Assembly (NCBI RefSeq): GCF_918797505.1
Contig: NC_092794.1
Span: 1,798,001-1,862,000, forward strand
Direction: 5' to 3'
Source: Bemisia tabaci
Taxonomy: Eukaryota; Arthropoda; Insecta; Hemiptera; Aleyrodidae
DNA length: 64,000 nucleotides
Numbering within the stretch: position 1 is the first letter of the stretch; each line of letters opens with the position of its first letter. Below, piece by piece: positions 23,109 to 34,765 of the stretch. A program made the translations under genes and the position numbers. The notes beneath the pieces are model-generated. The model was not told the origin of the DNA. It saw only the letters and a list, made by a program, of their open reading frames with translations, and ran no database searches.

Positions 23109-24403
23109 TCAAACGGGGCTACTTGGGACGATTTTAGCACAAAAAAGCTTCTCCAAAACGAACCATACATTATTTTGCCAAACTTTTTTGTGCTAAAGGT
23201 AGTTCGTTGGTACGCATATCGAATTTTAAAGGAAAAAAAAATTTATGCCCCCCCCTTATATTTTTTTTTTTCGATTTTCGACTGTCCCAAGTTACCCCGA
23301 TACTCGGGGTAACTTGGGACACGAATGAAAATCAAGTGTTTGGCCCATGTTAGGCTCTTTCAGGGCAACATGGGACAGTAAACTGAATTTTTAAAAAAGT
23401 AAATTGAACATTTATCTATAAAATAATACAATTTTGGTAAATTTGAACAAGTCTTTTAAAGAATTAAGTAGGAAACAAAAATGGCATGACAGCCTTGAGG
23501 AACTTAAAGCTAATATTGAGGTCAAAACGTTTCAAAGTTATCAACTAAGAGGCACCTATGGCAGTTTGAGTAGGTAGGTACCAACCTTTAGTAGGTAAGT
23601 AAAGGTATGCATTAAGAAAAGTATTCTTTCAAAAAATTGCGAACATGTCTGTTAAGGGTTGATTTCGGAATTCCAAATTTTGTTGACGTCTTACCCTCTT
23701 ACGCAGAGAAGCACCCTTTCGAATTGCTTTGACAGCTTTCTTCAATGAGTTCTGTGAGAAGTCTCTGTATGCCCGAGAGCCTGGTTTTCTTTTGTACGTC
23801 CGGACCATGTTTCTTGTAAAATTACGAAATACCTGTCATAAACAGATCAGTACCTACTTAACTGATAAAAACCTGAATATAACCCAGGAAATCTCTTATC
23901 TCAAAAGCACTGCCAATAGGTCCTCCCTCTTAGTCTGTAATGCAAGGTAGAATTGGAAAACATGGAAACGATATCACTAAAAAGGAGAAAATAGGGTGTC
24001 CCATGTTACCCAGCGATTCCTAGTTTTTTGGTTTTTTGGAAATTTTGGGGATGAAAACGAAAATTTTTGTAAAACTGAAGCAGACCCCATCAACAGAGGC
24101 ACATTTGTGACTTACTCACATATAAGAAGTTTGCATGTGGTGGAAAGGTACTGAGATCCCCAGGAAAGTATAACGGTGTTCAAATATGACGAAAAAATAT
24201 TAAAGAGACAAATATTTTTTTTTAAATACTTATTTGGGTTTCAAAATTCTTCTTGGTCATGAACAGCCATGCCGGAGTAATGTAGAATGAGGTTATGGCA
24301 TCAGAAGAACAAAAATAAACATTACAGTGCTACCACACACAACAACGCGAAAATTCCCTCGAGTGTCCCATGTTAGCCTGTAGTCCCAAGTAGCCCCGTT
24401 TGA
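23109..24403. mobile_element. ~1.3 kb TIR element with GGGAC-type ends
   Basis: A 21-bp inverted pair: TCAAACGGGGCTACTTGGGA(C) at 23109-23129 and its complement at 24383-24403. Inside, related words recur (GGGGTAACTTGGGAC, AACATGGGACAG, GTCCCATGTTACC), arranged as sub-terminal motifs. The 73-codon frame at 23729-23950 shows no transposase motif. I could not find a convincing target-site duplication. Confidence 0.7.
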
Positions 24404-25552
24404 CGGTATAAAATTTGACTCAATGCGCGATGCGAAGGAGGTGCGTTAAAGAAATGGAATGACACATCAAACGAATATGCCACAAATTCATCTCAGCGTA
24501 GTTTTGAGGGGGAAAAGCAGCAAGTTTCGGGGCTAAACACCCGTGGCACTTCGTCGAAATGATCAAGTTGTTGTCCCCCGCACGAAGGGACGTAGCTTCA
24601 TTCCAAGGTTGAAAAATTAACTCAAACAATTCAATTTTTTACGAGAGGTGAATCTACATGACTCTTGTCGAAAATTTGTTTGATGTTTTCATGAAATCAG
24701 AAGAAAAATTAGAGACAATTTTATTTGGAAACTTTCAAAATTATCCTCGTAAAAATGCAATTTGCAGAAAAAAAATCTGGCACAATTGAAATGTAGTTAC
24801 CTTTTTTCATGAGAGAAACGACAAAGTTTGGTACAGCAGCGTACCCGCTTTAAGTTATGCGGGTCTACTTTGTAGAATTTTGATATACAAGTTAGGTGAC
24901 GGGAGCAAAACGTTTGCCAAAAACGGTTGAAAAAGTGTCCGATGGGGGGAAGGGGGAGAGTGGGGTACATTCTGTGTCGGAAGTGTGGCACGGGATGGAA
25001 ACGGGTTGGACGGCAGTATTTGAGCTCGATTAAGCCTAATGAGAAGTGAAGCATTTAGTAAAACATTATTTCCGACGCGCGTCAAATAAAACATTTACCG
25101 CGGCAGCAGTCGCGCCGCCCAGCGAGTGGAGACATCTCTTTGAAGCTAGGCGCTCATAATTTTAACGCGCGCCTCGCGTCTCGTGTCTCATCCGCATCGA
25201 CTGTTCCTGTCTGCACTTGCAACACGACGCCACATCGCTCACCGCAACTCCCCAAATAATGAAACAGAAAGAAGGGCTCTCATTTTGTCTCGCCAAAAAT
25301 TCCGGGGTCCCGGGAATTAATTCCGACTTCCTAAAGTTCCGAGAAAAACTCCGATTTACTCAAAAGTCTCGGGAAAAAATTCCAAAATACCCCCGGATTT
25401 AGTTCCGAAGGTTTTCAAAATTGAAGAAAAGAATCGGCCAAACCAACGAAAAACTCAAAATTCAGAAAAATTTCCAGACAAGTTTCAATTATTTGGAAAG
25501 TTTCGAAATTCGGACTTAATTCCGGGAAATGGCAGCACTATCAGAAAGCCCT
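24404..25552. other. Low-copy spacer with a short CpG-rich block
   Basis: 25075-25245 is CpG-rich (GTCGCGCCGCCCAGCGAGTG, CGCGCGCCTCGCGTCTCG). It could be promoter-like, though no TATA/Inr arrangement or exon can be argued. 25285-25520 is a mildly repetitive TTCCGGG/AATTCCG segment. Confidence 0.4.
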
Positions 25553-26045
25553 CGGAACAGGAAGAAGAGAAAAAAGTAGGCAAAGGAAGTAATTTAGGAT
25601 GGATAGGGAGATAGGGAAATGAGAAAATGAAATGGAAGAGGAGGAGGAGGAGGGGGAAGAAGGAGAGGAAGAAGGGGGCACAAAGGAGGAAGAGGAGAAC
25701 GTGGAAGAAAAAGGAAAGTAAAAGAAAAGGAGGTTTGGGAGGGCGAAGAGGAATAGAGGATACAAGAGTAAAATGTAGGAGAAAGAAAAAAATGGGAGTA
25801 AGAGATTTGAGGGAAGGAAGAGGAGGGGAAGGGAGAGGAAAATTAAGTAGAAAAAGAGAAGAAAGAGGAAAAAAGTAATACGAAAAAAGGAACACGAACA
25901 GAGATTGAGGGAAGAGGAATATGAGGAACGAGAGAAAGGAGAGGAATAAAAAGGCGGAGAGGGAGAAGAGAAAAAGACATAAGTTCAAGAGGAAATTGAA
26001 ACATAAGTAAGAAGAGAGAGAGGAAAGAGGGCAAGAGGCAAACGA
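25553..26045 (+). repeat. Polypurine (GA-rich) tract, ~490 bp
   Basis: The plus strand is almost entirely A and G (GGAAGAGGAGGAGGAGGAGG etc.) with few pyrimidine breaks. All frames across it, including the 198- and 143-codon minus frames rich in Leu/Phe/Ser and the Lys/Arg-rich plus frame, are compositional artefacts. Such tracts can form triplex (H-DNA). Confidence 0.9.
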
Positions 26046-26470
26046 AAAACTGACCCTTAAAATCAAGTTTAGTGATGACATCGCTAGCAGTAAGTCGCGT
26101 TATTATAACACTTGAGATGAGATGAGCGAACTGCTCCGTGAATAATGAATTAAACAAAGCCGGTGCCAGTGATGCGTGGAGAGGGGAGCAGAGTAAGAGG
26201 GACGAGGGTGTCACGGTGAAATTAACCGTAACTTTAGCTATCCGTGAAAATTGCCCAAAGTGCCGCTCAGACACACTAAATTTAATCTTGTTTGCAACTC
26301 GGCATCTCCGGGACTCTCATCGACTAAGTTTCGGATTCAGAGACGTACTTACCTATAATTGAAAAATCAGGGTAATGACTTAATACCAACTCAACACATT
26401 TGCAATGATGATTTACCTACGCGGTTTTACAAGGGTGCCAGTGAGGGCCGGGCGCCCCTCAGCAATAATA

Positions 26471-27776
26471 CAGGGTGAGCGAAAAGTCCCCGACCCCCCC
26501 CCCCTCTAACTTTTGAACGAATTGAGCTAAGGAAATGAAACTTTGGGAATATTCCTATCTCAAAGGGGACCATCTTTTGAGGGGGTCAAAATTTTGGTCC
26601 TTCCCTCAGGGGGGGACAGGGGCCCCCCAACTTTTTTTTTTCAAATAGCAACCCCTATCTTGTGATACCTCATTCGAAAGAACATAAAAAACTAAGAATT
26701 TTGGCGCAAATTGCAGATCAATATCTCAATTTTTGACCGAGTTATGATAGGTCAAAGGTCAAATTTGACCTATTTTCAAAAAATCATAGCTCCGGTTCAA
26801 ATTATCGTAAAGAAAAAAATAAAACGGGAAAATTTACCAAATTGTGTTCGCTTTTACGTAAAAATTGCAGAAATCACTTCGATTTAATTTTAAGGGGGGG
26901 GCTCGGACCCCCAAATACGTCAATTCAAAGGTCATTCAATTTTCCTGCGAAATAAGCCAATTTCCTCTGGATTTGCCTCCTCATTATCTCAGTAAGGTCA
27001 AAATCAGTTCAACATTACGTTGGCAAGTCCCCAAATTTCGGGAAAAGTTAAAAAAACGAAATTTAAGGTGATTAAATTTGACCGTTCAAATCAGTCAAAA
27101 TCAGTTCAACATTACGTTGGCAAGGCCCCAAATTTCGGGAAAAGTTAAAAAAACGAAATTTAAACGGTCAAATTTAATCACCTTAAATTTCGTTTTTTTA
27201 ACTTTTCCCGAAATTTGGGGACTTTCCAACGTAATGTTGAACTGATTTTGACCTTACTGAGATAATGTGGAGGCAAATCCAGAGGAAATTGGCTTATTTC
27301 GCAGGAAAATTGAATGACCTTTGAATTGACGTATTTGGGGGTCCGAGCCCCCCCTTAAAATTAAATCGAAGTGATTTCTGCAATTTTTACGTAAAAGCGA
27401 ACACAATTTGGTAAATTTTCCCGTTTTATTTTTTTCTTTACGATAATTTGAACCGGAGTTATGATTTTTTGAAAATAGGTCAAATTTGACCTTTGACCTA
27501 TCATAACTCGGTCAAAAATTGAGATATTGATCTGCAATTTGCGCCAAAATTCTTAGTTTTTTATGCTCTTTCGAATGAGGTATCACAAGATAGAGGTTGC
27601 TATTTGAAAAAAAAAGTTGGGGGGCCCCTGTCCCCCCCCCCCTGAGGAGGGGACCAAAATGTTGACCCCCTCAAAAGATGGTCCCCTTTGAGATAAGAAC
27701 ATTCCCAAAGTTTCATTTCCTTAGCTCAATTCGTTCAAAAGTTAGAGGGGGGGTCGGGGACTTTTCGCTCACCCTG
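26471..27776. mobile_element. Foldback element A2 (CAGGGTGAGCGAAAAGTCC ends)
   Basis: TA-flanked CAGGGTGAGCGAAAAGTCCC and complement. Arms share the element A core (TTTGAACGAATTGAGCTA, GAAACTTTGGGAATATTCC, GGTCAAATTTGACCTATTTT). The outermost ~30 bp differ from A1/A3. Turn-round near 27170; a partial extra copy of arm sequence sits at 27095-27165. No transposase. Confidence 0.9.
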
Positions 27777-28659
27777 TAGAGTGCTGGCACCGAAACCATG
27801 AAAGAGGCTTTTGGTAAACTACAGAGGTCGAAAACTAAGCCGAGAACAATGCATACAAACTGGTATTATTACTTCATAAAGTCTTTTACCATGTGCTTTA
27901 CTATGAATAAATTACTTTTTAACAAGTACAGTAGAACAGTAATAACATGTTAGAAAAGATCAGATCACTGCTATTATAGATTCTACATATACACCCTGTT
28001 GGCAAAAAGTCCGCGAGAAGGTCAGTGTTCTTTCTCAGCTCGTGAACTGAGCTGAGCAGTCAGTCCGTGGTTCGACTGATTAAAAGTCTGAAAATTGAGC
28101 CAACGGGTCATTAATTATAAATGCAATGCTTACTCTAACCAACAACTTCCTCAACTCACATAACTCTGACGAAAATTTAGCAGAATGTTTAATGGAACTT
28201 AAAAGTATCAAAATAAAACCTAGCACGGAATTAATCCAAATGGTATCTCAGGATATAAGCACCAAAATGTCCATCCTCACAGATTTTGAATTTATTGGTC
28301 GAAGCCCTTTGAGATAAGGTCCTAAAATTATGGTTTGGGGCAATTTTTACCTCCCGACTCCAGCGATCCTCCCTCCGGCCCCCAAAAAAACCATTTTTTG
28401 GGAATTTCGAGGTATTTTCATGTTTTAAATCATATCTCCCGCACGGTTGTAGGTGAAATGCACCGAATTTTACATAATATGCATCAGGTCATTCAGATTC
28501 TCGGATAATCAAATCAAATCCATCGAACTGTAATTATACCTCTAAAAATACTCGTAAGAATTGTAAATTCTCATTTTTTTCAGATTTTAGCGATTCAAAA
28601 AAAAGGAGAAAACGTATATACCTCCTTTTTCACCTAAAAGTGTACGTAATATACCCAGT
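27777..28659. other. Noncoding spacer with a solo terminus-like motif
   Basis: ACACCCTGTTGGCAAAAAGTCC at about 27991 resembles a single end of the CAGGGT-family foldbacks (in reverse orientation) without a partner. No gene recognised. Confidence 0.4.
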
Positions 28660-29095
28660 TGTTACCAAAAAAAATGTAAGCTCTCAAGTTTGGTGCGTCC
28701 CACAGGAAAAATGGTTGCTTTATTGCCATAACGGACAACATGACTGTTTCGGCAATACGGTTTACTCGCGCTAACTCACTAATTTTTGGTTCCGAAAATT
28801 CAATAAGCATATCCTAGTATCGTTTGAAAAGGTTTTAAGTCTATCACGTCCCCATGTCCTACGTAAAAAAGGGTTTTTTGTGCCAAAACTGTAAAAATCG
28901 CTATTTCAGTAAACGTTACTCGCATTCATCACGATTTTCGAGCAAATTCACCTACTTTTTCTCCTGAGCATTCGAAAACCATGTTCTAGTCTCGTTAGAA
29001 AAGGTTTCAGGTCAATCGAGTCTCTTGTGTCTGGTGTAAGAAAAACCTGTTTTTTGGCGCTGTTGACTCATCAACTGTTACATGATCCTAACCTA
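28660..29095 (+). repeat. Degenerate tandem repeat, ~172 bp period
   Basis: GAAAAGGTTTTAAGTCTATC...ACGTAAAAAAGGG near 28826 and GAAAAGGTTTCAGGTCAATC...GTGTAAGAAAAACC near 28998, with similar text upstream of each. Confidence 0.6.
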
Positions 29096-31301
29096 GTATT
29101 GAGAACAGGCATATAAATTGAATCTATGAATGTGAAAGACTCTTCTTTTATTCTAAGTGTTCCACATAACGGCGACCCCGACGTACTTATTAAACATTTC
29201 GTTGTGTAATGTGTATGAAAGATATGAAATAGGCGCTTGCCACCATATCCGGAGGAAAAATAAATAAATAGAGAACGAAGTACTACACCTTGCCCTCAGA
29301 CCGTGGGGGAAAAAACAAGGCCCTGTGACGGCTAAGGGCTAGAAAGTGAAAATTGGGGGTTGAGCGGCTGTTCCTCGCCAAATCTTCGTTTTGATGTCAC
29401 CCATTATACATGTATTCCCACGCAATTTTTTGCGTTCTCCCCTTTTCTGACCTTCTCTGACCACTTTTTAAGGGGCGTTGAGCTTTTTTCTCAGTTTGTT
29501 TGAGTTCTTTTGGTTTTATTCCGTATTTCCTAAAGATCTATTCGTGCCGTAGGTATATTTTCAAGTTGTTTTAATGTATCTAACTCGTCTAACGAAAAAG
29601 TGCAGTCTGATCTTGCAGATGATGCTGCTTTGCATGGTCATAGGTGCTCGCAATCAGTTCCGATTGCACTTGTTATGCGTTTAATCAGTGGCAATCTATG
29701 TCACTGTATCACAGTCCAGGTCTATGATGGCTTGAATAAACATGGAAAATCCTTGATGGTTTGCTGATTTCTGTTATTCTCATATTCGCAAGCGCTCAAG
29801 TCTATAATGTGATGAATAGTGATTTCTGCGGGAGGGGGGGGGGGGGTTAACGGTGTGATACGTTACTTTGTAACTATGAACCAACACTAATTGTCGGTAT
29901 TATATGTAATAAAGGACCAACATTTACCGACCTTGGTAAGAGATTTCAAGGAATATTCCACCGCAAAACATTTAGAAAAAAAGCCGGTAGGAGAGATTCT
30001 GGCAAGCTCATCGTAATTTATCAGGGTTGTTTGACTTTGTGTAATGATATGTAAAGACAATTTTCTCCCCATTGCGTCATAAAAAGTGGTTGTAAGTAAT
30101 TTTTAAGGTCAGAAATTAAAAGTACTACGCAAAAATTGACAGAGGAAAACATGTCGGAACGGAACGTACATGTGGAATGAAATGAAATGGAACCTGACGG
30201 AGGTAATCGAACTATCGGAAGAAACCAATTTGTGAATATTGAGATGATTTCTGGCTTCTGATGGGCCAAAAATGGTAGTTCCTTAGTGAAAGATGCAGTT
30301 CAACTTGCAAGGATCACTGTGAATTAGCTGTCGCGGGAATCACCCAACAGATCATGCGTTTGGGAACAATCTCTTCCAGGAGGGAGGAATTTAAACCGTC
30401 GACAGAACGGTCTGAAACGAAACGTAACAAAAGAGTCGAGCCGGTAACCAAGTCTGAAAACGATCGAAGCGGGTTGCAGAGCGGCGCGGCGCGACGTGTA
30501 GAAACGGAATCATGCCCGCAGCCAGCCGCGGGCTGTCTAATGGGGCTCAGCGCCTACGACCGACGCGACGTACGAAACGCTTAATGGAGCGCCCCGCGTC
30601 TAACAAATAGTGAACAGTGGCGTGGAGTAGTTTGCAATTTATCGAATGATCTGCCTTTAAATCATGGAAAAGGATCGATAAATAGGGTGTTCGCAATAAC
30701 GAACACTTTAAAAATCGATTCTGTATAACAGCCCCAAATAAGTAGCTAGGAACTATCGATACTTAATCGATCATTAACGTCTCGCCTCGCCACTGATAAC
30801 AAATATCACTTGAAGCCTGTGAGTCTTAAAGGCGTAATACGAGGTCCGTTCAATGAGGAACCGGATATTAGTGATAACCAGTCCAATTTGCGTCCGAATT
30901 AGGTTTCCTTGGACTTTCCTGATAGCTGATAACATACTAAGGAACGCTAGATTCACATTTTTTTTTTTTTTTTTTGTGTTCATTCTGTGTCACCTTGAAT
31001 ACGAGTAAATCAGGTGCGTTCTGCGATTTTCATCATGCGATCACTGATAGAGCAAAGATTTAACCATACATTTTGTTCTAAACCCGGTGTACCTTGTACG
31101 GAGACTTTAGGTATGCTAAGTAAAGTTTATGCGCCAAGGTCATGAATTATCTCAGTGTTTTGAGTGGTTCAAACGGTTCAAACGGTTCATCGGGCTGACT
31201 CCCCGATACTCGGAGAAAGAGAGACTGTTAATAGACCCAATAACAATTGCCTAGATACAAGCGGAAGTAAATGGATTACGGAACAGATTACGAGAACGGA
31301 T
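29096..31301. other. Low-copy region with a CpG-rich block
   Basis: 30340-30605 is strongly CpG-rich (GAGCGGCGCGGCGCGACGTG, CGCCTACGACCGACGCGACG) and includes a 76-codon plus frame of no known family. It is a candidate regulatory island or untranslated exon of the developmental gene. A poly-G run lies at 29832-29847 and a poly-T run at 30959-30975. Confidence 0.4.
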
Positions 31302-31891
31302 GATGGTTTTTGGAACATGGAATGTACAAGGAATTTCTTCTAAAATGACGGAAGTGGTATTGGAGTTATAGGGAGTCACGGAATTGTTACACTATTAGCA
31401 GAAACGAAGAAAAAAAGGACAAGGCTCTATAAGTGTGAAGGAATACGATTTGTTTTATAGTGACGTGGAAAAAGATCAGCGAAGTCAGCAAGGTGTTGCC
31501 ATTCTTATTCGCAAGAGCCTACGGAAGTGCAGTAGGTACTGCATGCGGAGCTGTTAAGTGTTAACCCCCGAATGATAAAGATGAATTTGGCAGTGTTTGG
31601 CCGTAAAATCATCATTTTGGGAGATTATGGAGCCAACGATGAATCTATTGTCGCAGTGACGGACCAATTTTTTGAAGAATTGGATGAGGAGATTGGCAAG
31701 ATTGGATCCAGGAGGGAAATTATTGTGTTGGGAGATCTTAATGGTAGAATAGGACAGCAAGTTAAAAGTGAGATAGTCGGACCTTTCGGAGAAGCGGCAA
31801 TAAATGGTGACGGAGTTCTTGTAATTGACGTATCTGAGCGAATGGAGATGAAGGTAGGTACTCAATGGATTTTGGTTCTACCACAAAGGTA
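31302..31891 (+). pseudogene. Decayed non-LTR retrotransposon (LINE) endonuclease domain
   Basis: Translating with frame changes gives a typical apurinic-like endonuclease of LINE ORF2. It runs from an N-terminal TWNVQGI block (31302 onward, ending in a stop near 31367), through KGQG and a GVAILI-K block around 31420-31530. A longer frame from about 31572 then carries QFFEELDEEIG, EIIVLGDLNGRIG and VGPFGE. The GDLN motif holds the conserved catalytic Asp/Asn. Stops and at least two frameshifts show it is dead. Reverse transcriptase is absent: homology stops near 31890, where unrelated sequence begins. The clade was not determined; the wording resembles the 'craniofacial development protein 2-like' group of LINE proteins. 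A fragment of a LINE 3' end lies at 50.75 kb and could be from a related family. Confidence 0.85.
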
Positions 31892-33363
31892 AAATTTATT
31901 TTTGCTAAAATGGCAAAAAATTGTTAGCAATTTCTGCAATTCGCTTTTTTTGCTGAAACGCCGACCTTCACTGTTAAAAATCGTTGATTCCGTCCGACGG
32001 AAAATCCGGAGTGAGAATGAACACGGGAGTGCGGTTCAACGCGTAGGTGCTGAGACGGGCTGCATGTGTAGTCAAAGCACTCCGCACCGGAGCTGCAGTA
32101 CGGCCCGGAGTCACGCGCACCTTCTCTCCCTCGCACTAGCGCTATATACTGTCTCTTCTCCCCTTAAGCCTACCACTCTCAGAATGTAAATGAAAAATTT
32201 AAAGAGAAAAAAATAGAAAAAATGATTGAATAGTCGAAATTATGGTATAACAGAGACAATAGAGAAGAAATAAAATAAAGTAAATCAAATATATGATAAA
32301 ATGAAGTCAAAGACTAAATTGAAGTAAATAATTAGAGGGAGCAAGGAGATGAAGAAAAAAATAAAATAAGGGAAACAATTAAATGATGTTAAAGAATAGA
32401 ATGAAAGGAAAGAGTAAAAGGAAGTCCAAAAATTATGTTGAAGTATTAAAAGAAATCACAGTAAATATAAAACACAGTAAAGGAATGAGAAGTAAATAAT
32501 TAAAGAAAAAAAAATGAAGTGCTTGAAAAAATAAAATAGAGTGAAGAAAAAATAGAGATAACAAGGAAATAAAACAAAGTAAAACGATAAAATATAGTTA
32601 AAAAATATAGTAAAGTAAACTTAAATACTCGGACAAATCCAGGTAGATTGAAAATATCTTAGCGGCCCGTTCAAATCGACGTTAAATACCGTTTTTGCGT
32701 CACTAACATGCATAGTTCGCTATAGCTCAATCGGTAGGGTCGTCGGTTAGTGTTAGGTAGGTCCAGGGTTCAATTCCCAAGATAGGTAGAAAATTTCTAA
32801 CCTTCAAAATCGGTTAAATCACGTACCAATGGTTTCATTATGTTTATTTTTCATGGTTTCAAAAATTATTTCCACAATTAACCCCTTTCCACCATCCCCT
32901 AGCTGCGAACCCCTAAATTTGCGGCTCCCGCGAATCCGTCCGGCGTCGGAGTGATTTCTATGCGTACGGCACCCAAAATCCGTCCAGCCGATTCTCCGTC
33001 GGAGTGACTCCTCGGTCCGGCGAAGTGAGGGCCCGTTCGTACTCGCGCTTGTGCTGAGTCTCACTCCGTTTTTTTTAACAGTGTTCGATGCGAGAATGAC
33101 AAAGCAATTTGCAAAAATAGTAATTTTACTGTGCGAAAATAGCAAACTATAATTTTGCGAAAATAACATTACTAGTTTATGCAGCTGTTATCGTAGTGTG
33201 CGCGACTGCCAGCGCTACCTATCAGTGTAGATTGCAACAACACAGTCCAACTCGGTGGAAGCATGTCCGTGCTCCAAAAGTCCGTGCTCTGTGGCGTCTG
33301 CCACAGTCTTTGATAAGACCTTCCGTTGGCTATCAGACGGCCGCTGAGCCTTGCGGGAATATA
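31892..33363. other. Composite spacer: GC block, A-rich tract, tRNA-like box pair
   Basis: 31970-32135 and 32890-33065 are GC/CpG-rich and loosely inverted relative to each other (CCGTCCGACGG / CCGTCCGGCGTCGG words), perhaps the two ends of an old element of ~1.1 kb. 32190-32630 is A-rich low-complexity sequence (AAATAAAGTAAA words). No exon. Confidence 0.4.
32713..32785 (+). repeat. tRNA-derived SINE-like head
   Basis: Has a tRNA A-box-like TAGCTCAATCGGTAGGG followed 36 bases later by a B-box GGGTTCAATTCCC. The acceptor ends do not pair, so it is not a functional tRNA. Consistent with a Pol III-derived SINE or tRNA pseudogene. Confidence 0.6.
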
Positions 33364-34597
33364 CAGGGTTATCCAAAAGTCACTGACCACCCCTGTAACT
33401 TTTTTCCAAATTGAGATAGAAGTTTGAAACTTTGGGAATGTTCCTCGGTCTGAGGTAGCAACTTTTTGGTCCCCCCAAAATTTTGGGGGGCGGCCCCCCT
33501 TAAGGGGGGCGGGGGCTAACATTTTTTTTTTCAAACGGCAACCCCCCCTTTGTGATACCTCATTCGAAAGATAATAAAAAAAGACAATTTTTGGCGCATT
33601 GGTGTGAAACTCGGAATCCTAGGGTTTTTTGAGATGAGAAAAAAGATTCTGGCATTGGTTTTCCAGAAAAGTCAGTCCTTTTCAAAATGGTGGCGATCAA
33701 AATGGCGGCCTAGAGTGGGAAGTGGATATTTAGGCTGCATATCGTTGGATTTGCAGGAAACTTGGTTTCTGGGGGTGTTTCGGCACGAGAAGAACGAATC
33801 TTTCATTGGATATCTGAAATTTAGAAAAATTCCAATATGGCGGCGGAAAAATGGCGGGAAATCAGTTTTACGGCTCTTTACCAATGGATTAGCATGAAAT
33901 TCGATATCCTGGCGGTTTTTGGCTGGATTAAAAGGAATTTTTCATTAGATTCTTGAAATATCAAATAATTTCATGCTAATCCATCGGTAAAGAGCCGTAA
34001 AACTGATTTCCCGCCATTTTTCCGCCGCCATTTTGGAATTTTTCTAAATTTCAGATATCCAATGAAAGATTCGTTCTTCTCGTGCCGAAACACCCCCAGA
34101 AACCAAGTTTCCTGCAAATCCAACGATATGCAGCCTAAATATCCACTTCCCACTCTAGGCCGCCATTTTGATCGCCACCATTTTGAAAAGGACTGACTTT
34201 TCTGGAAAACCAATGCCAGAATCTTTTTTCTCATCTCAAAAAACCCTAGGATTCCGAGTTTCACACCAATCCGTCAATAAACAACGGAGATGCCAAATTT
34301 CCGCCATTTTGAACTTTGACCGGCCGCCATTTTGTCAAAAATGAACATTTTGACCTGCGGTTTGCGCCAAAAATTGTCTTTTTTTCATTATCTTTCGAAT
34401 GAGGTATCACAAAGGGGGGGTTGCCGTTTGAAAAAAAAATGTTAGCCCCCGCCCCCCTTAAGGGGGGCCGCCTCCCAAAATTTTGGGGGGACCAAAAAGT
34501 TGCTACCTTAGACCGAGGAACATTCCCAAAGTTTCAAACTTCTATCTCAATTTGGAAAAAAGTTACAGGGGTGGTCAGTGACTTTTGGATAACCCTG
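33364..34597. mobile_element. Foldback element C (CAGGGTTATCCAAAAGTCA ends)
   Basis: TA-flanked CAGGGTTATCCAAAAGTCAC and complement. Arms are near-identical, with loop ~33901-33967. The same 97-codon frame appears on both strands (33604-33897 + and 33971-34264 -) purely because of the palindrome. The right arm has ~100 bp (34270-34370, with CCGCCATTTTG words) missing from the left arm. Same sub-terminal logic (TTTGGGAATGTTCC, CCTCATTCGAAAGA) as element A but a different core. Confidence 0.9.
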
Positions 34598-34689
34598 TAG
34601 ATGATACTCAATGTGTCAATAGTACGAAGATATGTTAAGGAATACGGTCCAACTTTGGGGTGCACGACGGCAGTTGCCAGTTGCCTTGG

Positions 34690-34721
34690 CCCCTTGAGGG
34701 CGCCCCGCCGGCCAGCCCGGC

Positions 34722-34722
<1 letters not shown>
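34690..34722. repeat. GC-rich block beside microsatellite
   Basis: CCCCTTGAGGGCGCCCCGCC then GGCCAGCCCGG, in the same style as the GC modules at 13-22 kb, directly followed by the TTAC repeat. Confidence 0.4.

Positions 34723-34764
<42 letters not shown>
34723..34764 (+). repeat. (TTAC)n microsatellite
   Basis: About ten uninterrupted TTAC units. The Tyr-Leu-Leu-Thr runs in overlapping frames are its translation, not a gene. Confidence 0.95.

Positions 34765-34765
<1 letters not shown>

Noticed and set aside
25485..26274. Minus-strand frames of 198 and 143 codons
   Set aside because: They lie on the polypurine tract, and the Leu/Phe/Ser/Pro runs are its pyrimidine complement. No domain, no codon bias beyond composition.
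26471..27776. Transposase gene inside the foldbacks
   Set aside because: No DDE/DDD-type motif or long frame in any of the CAGGGT-family copies.
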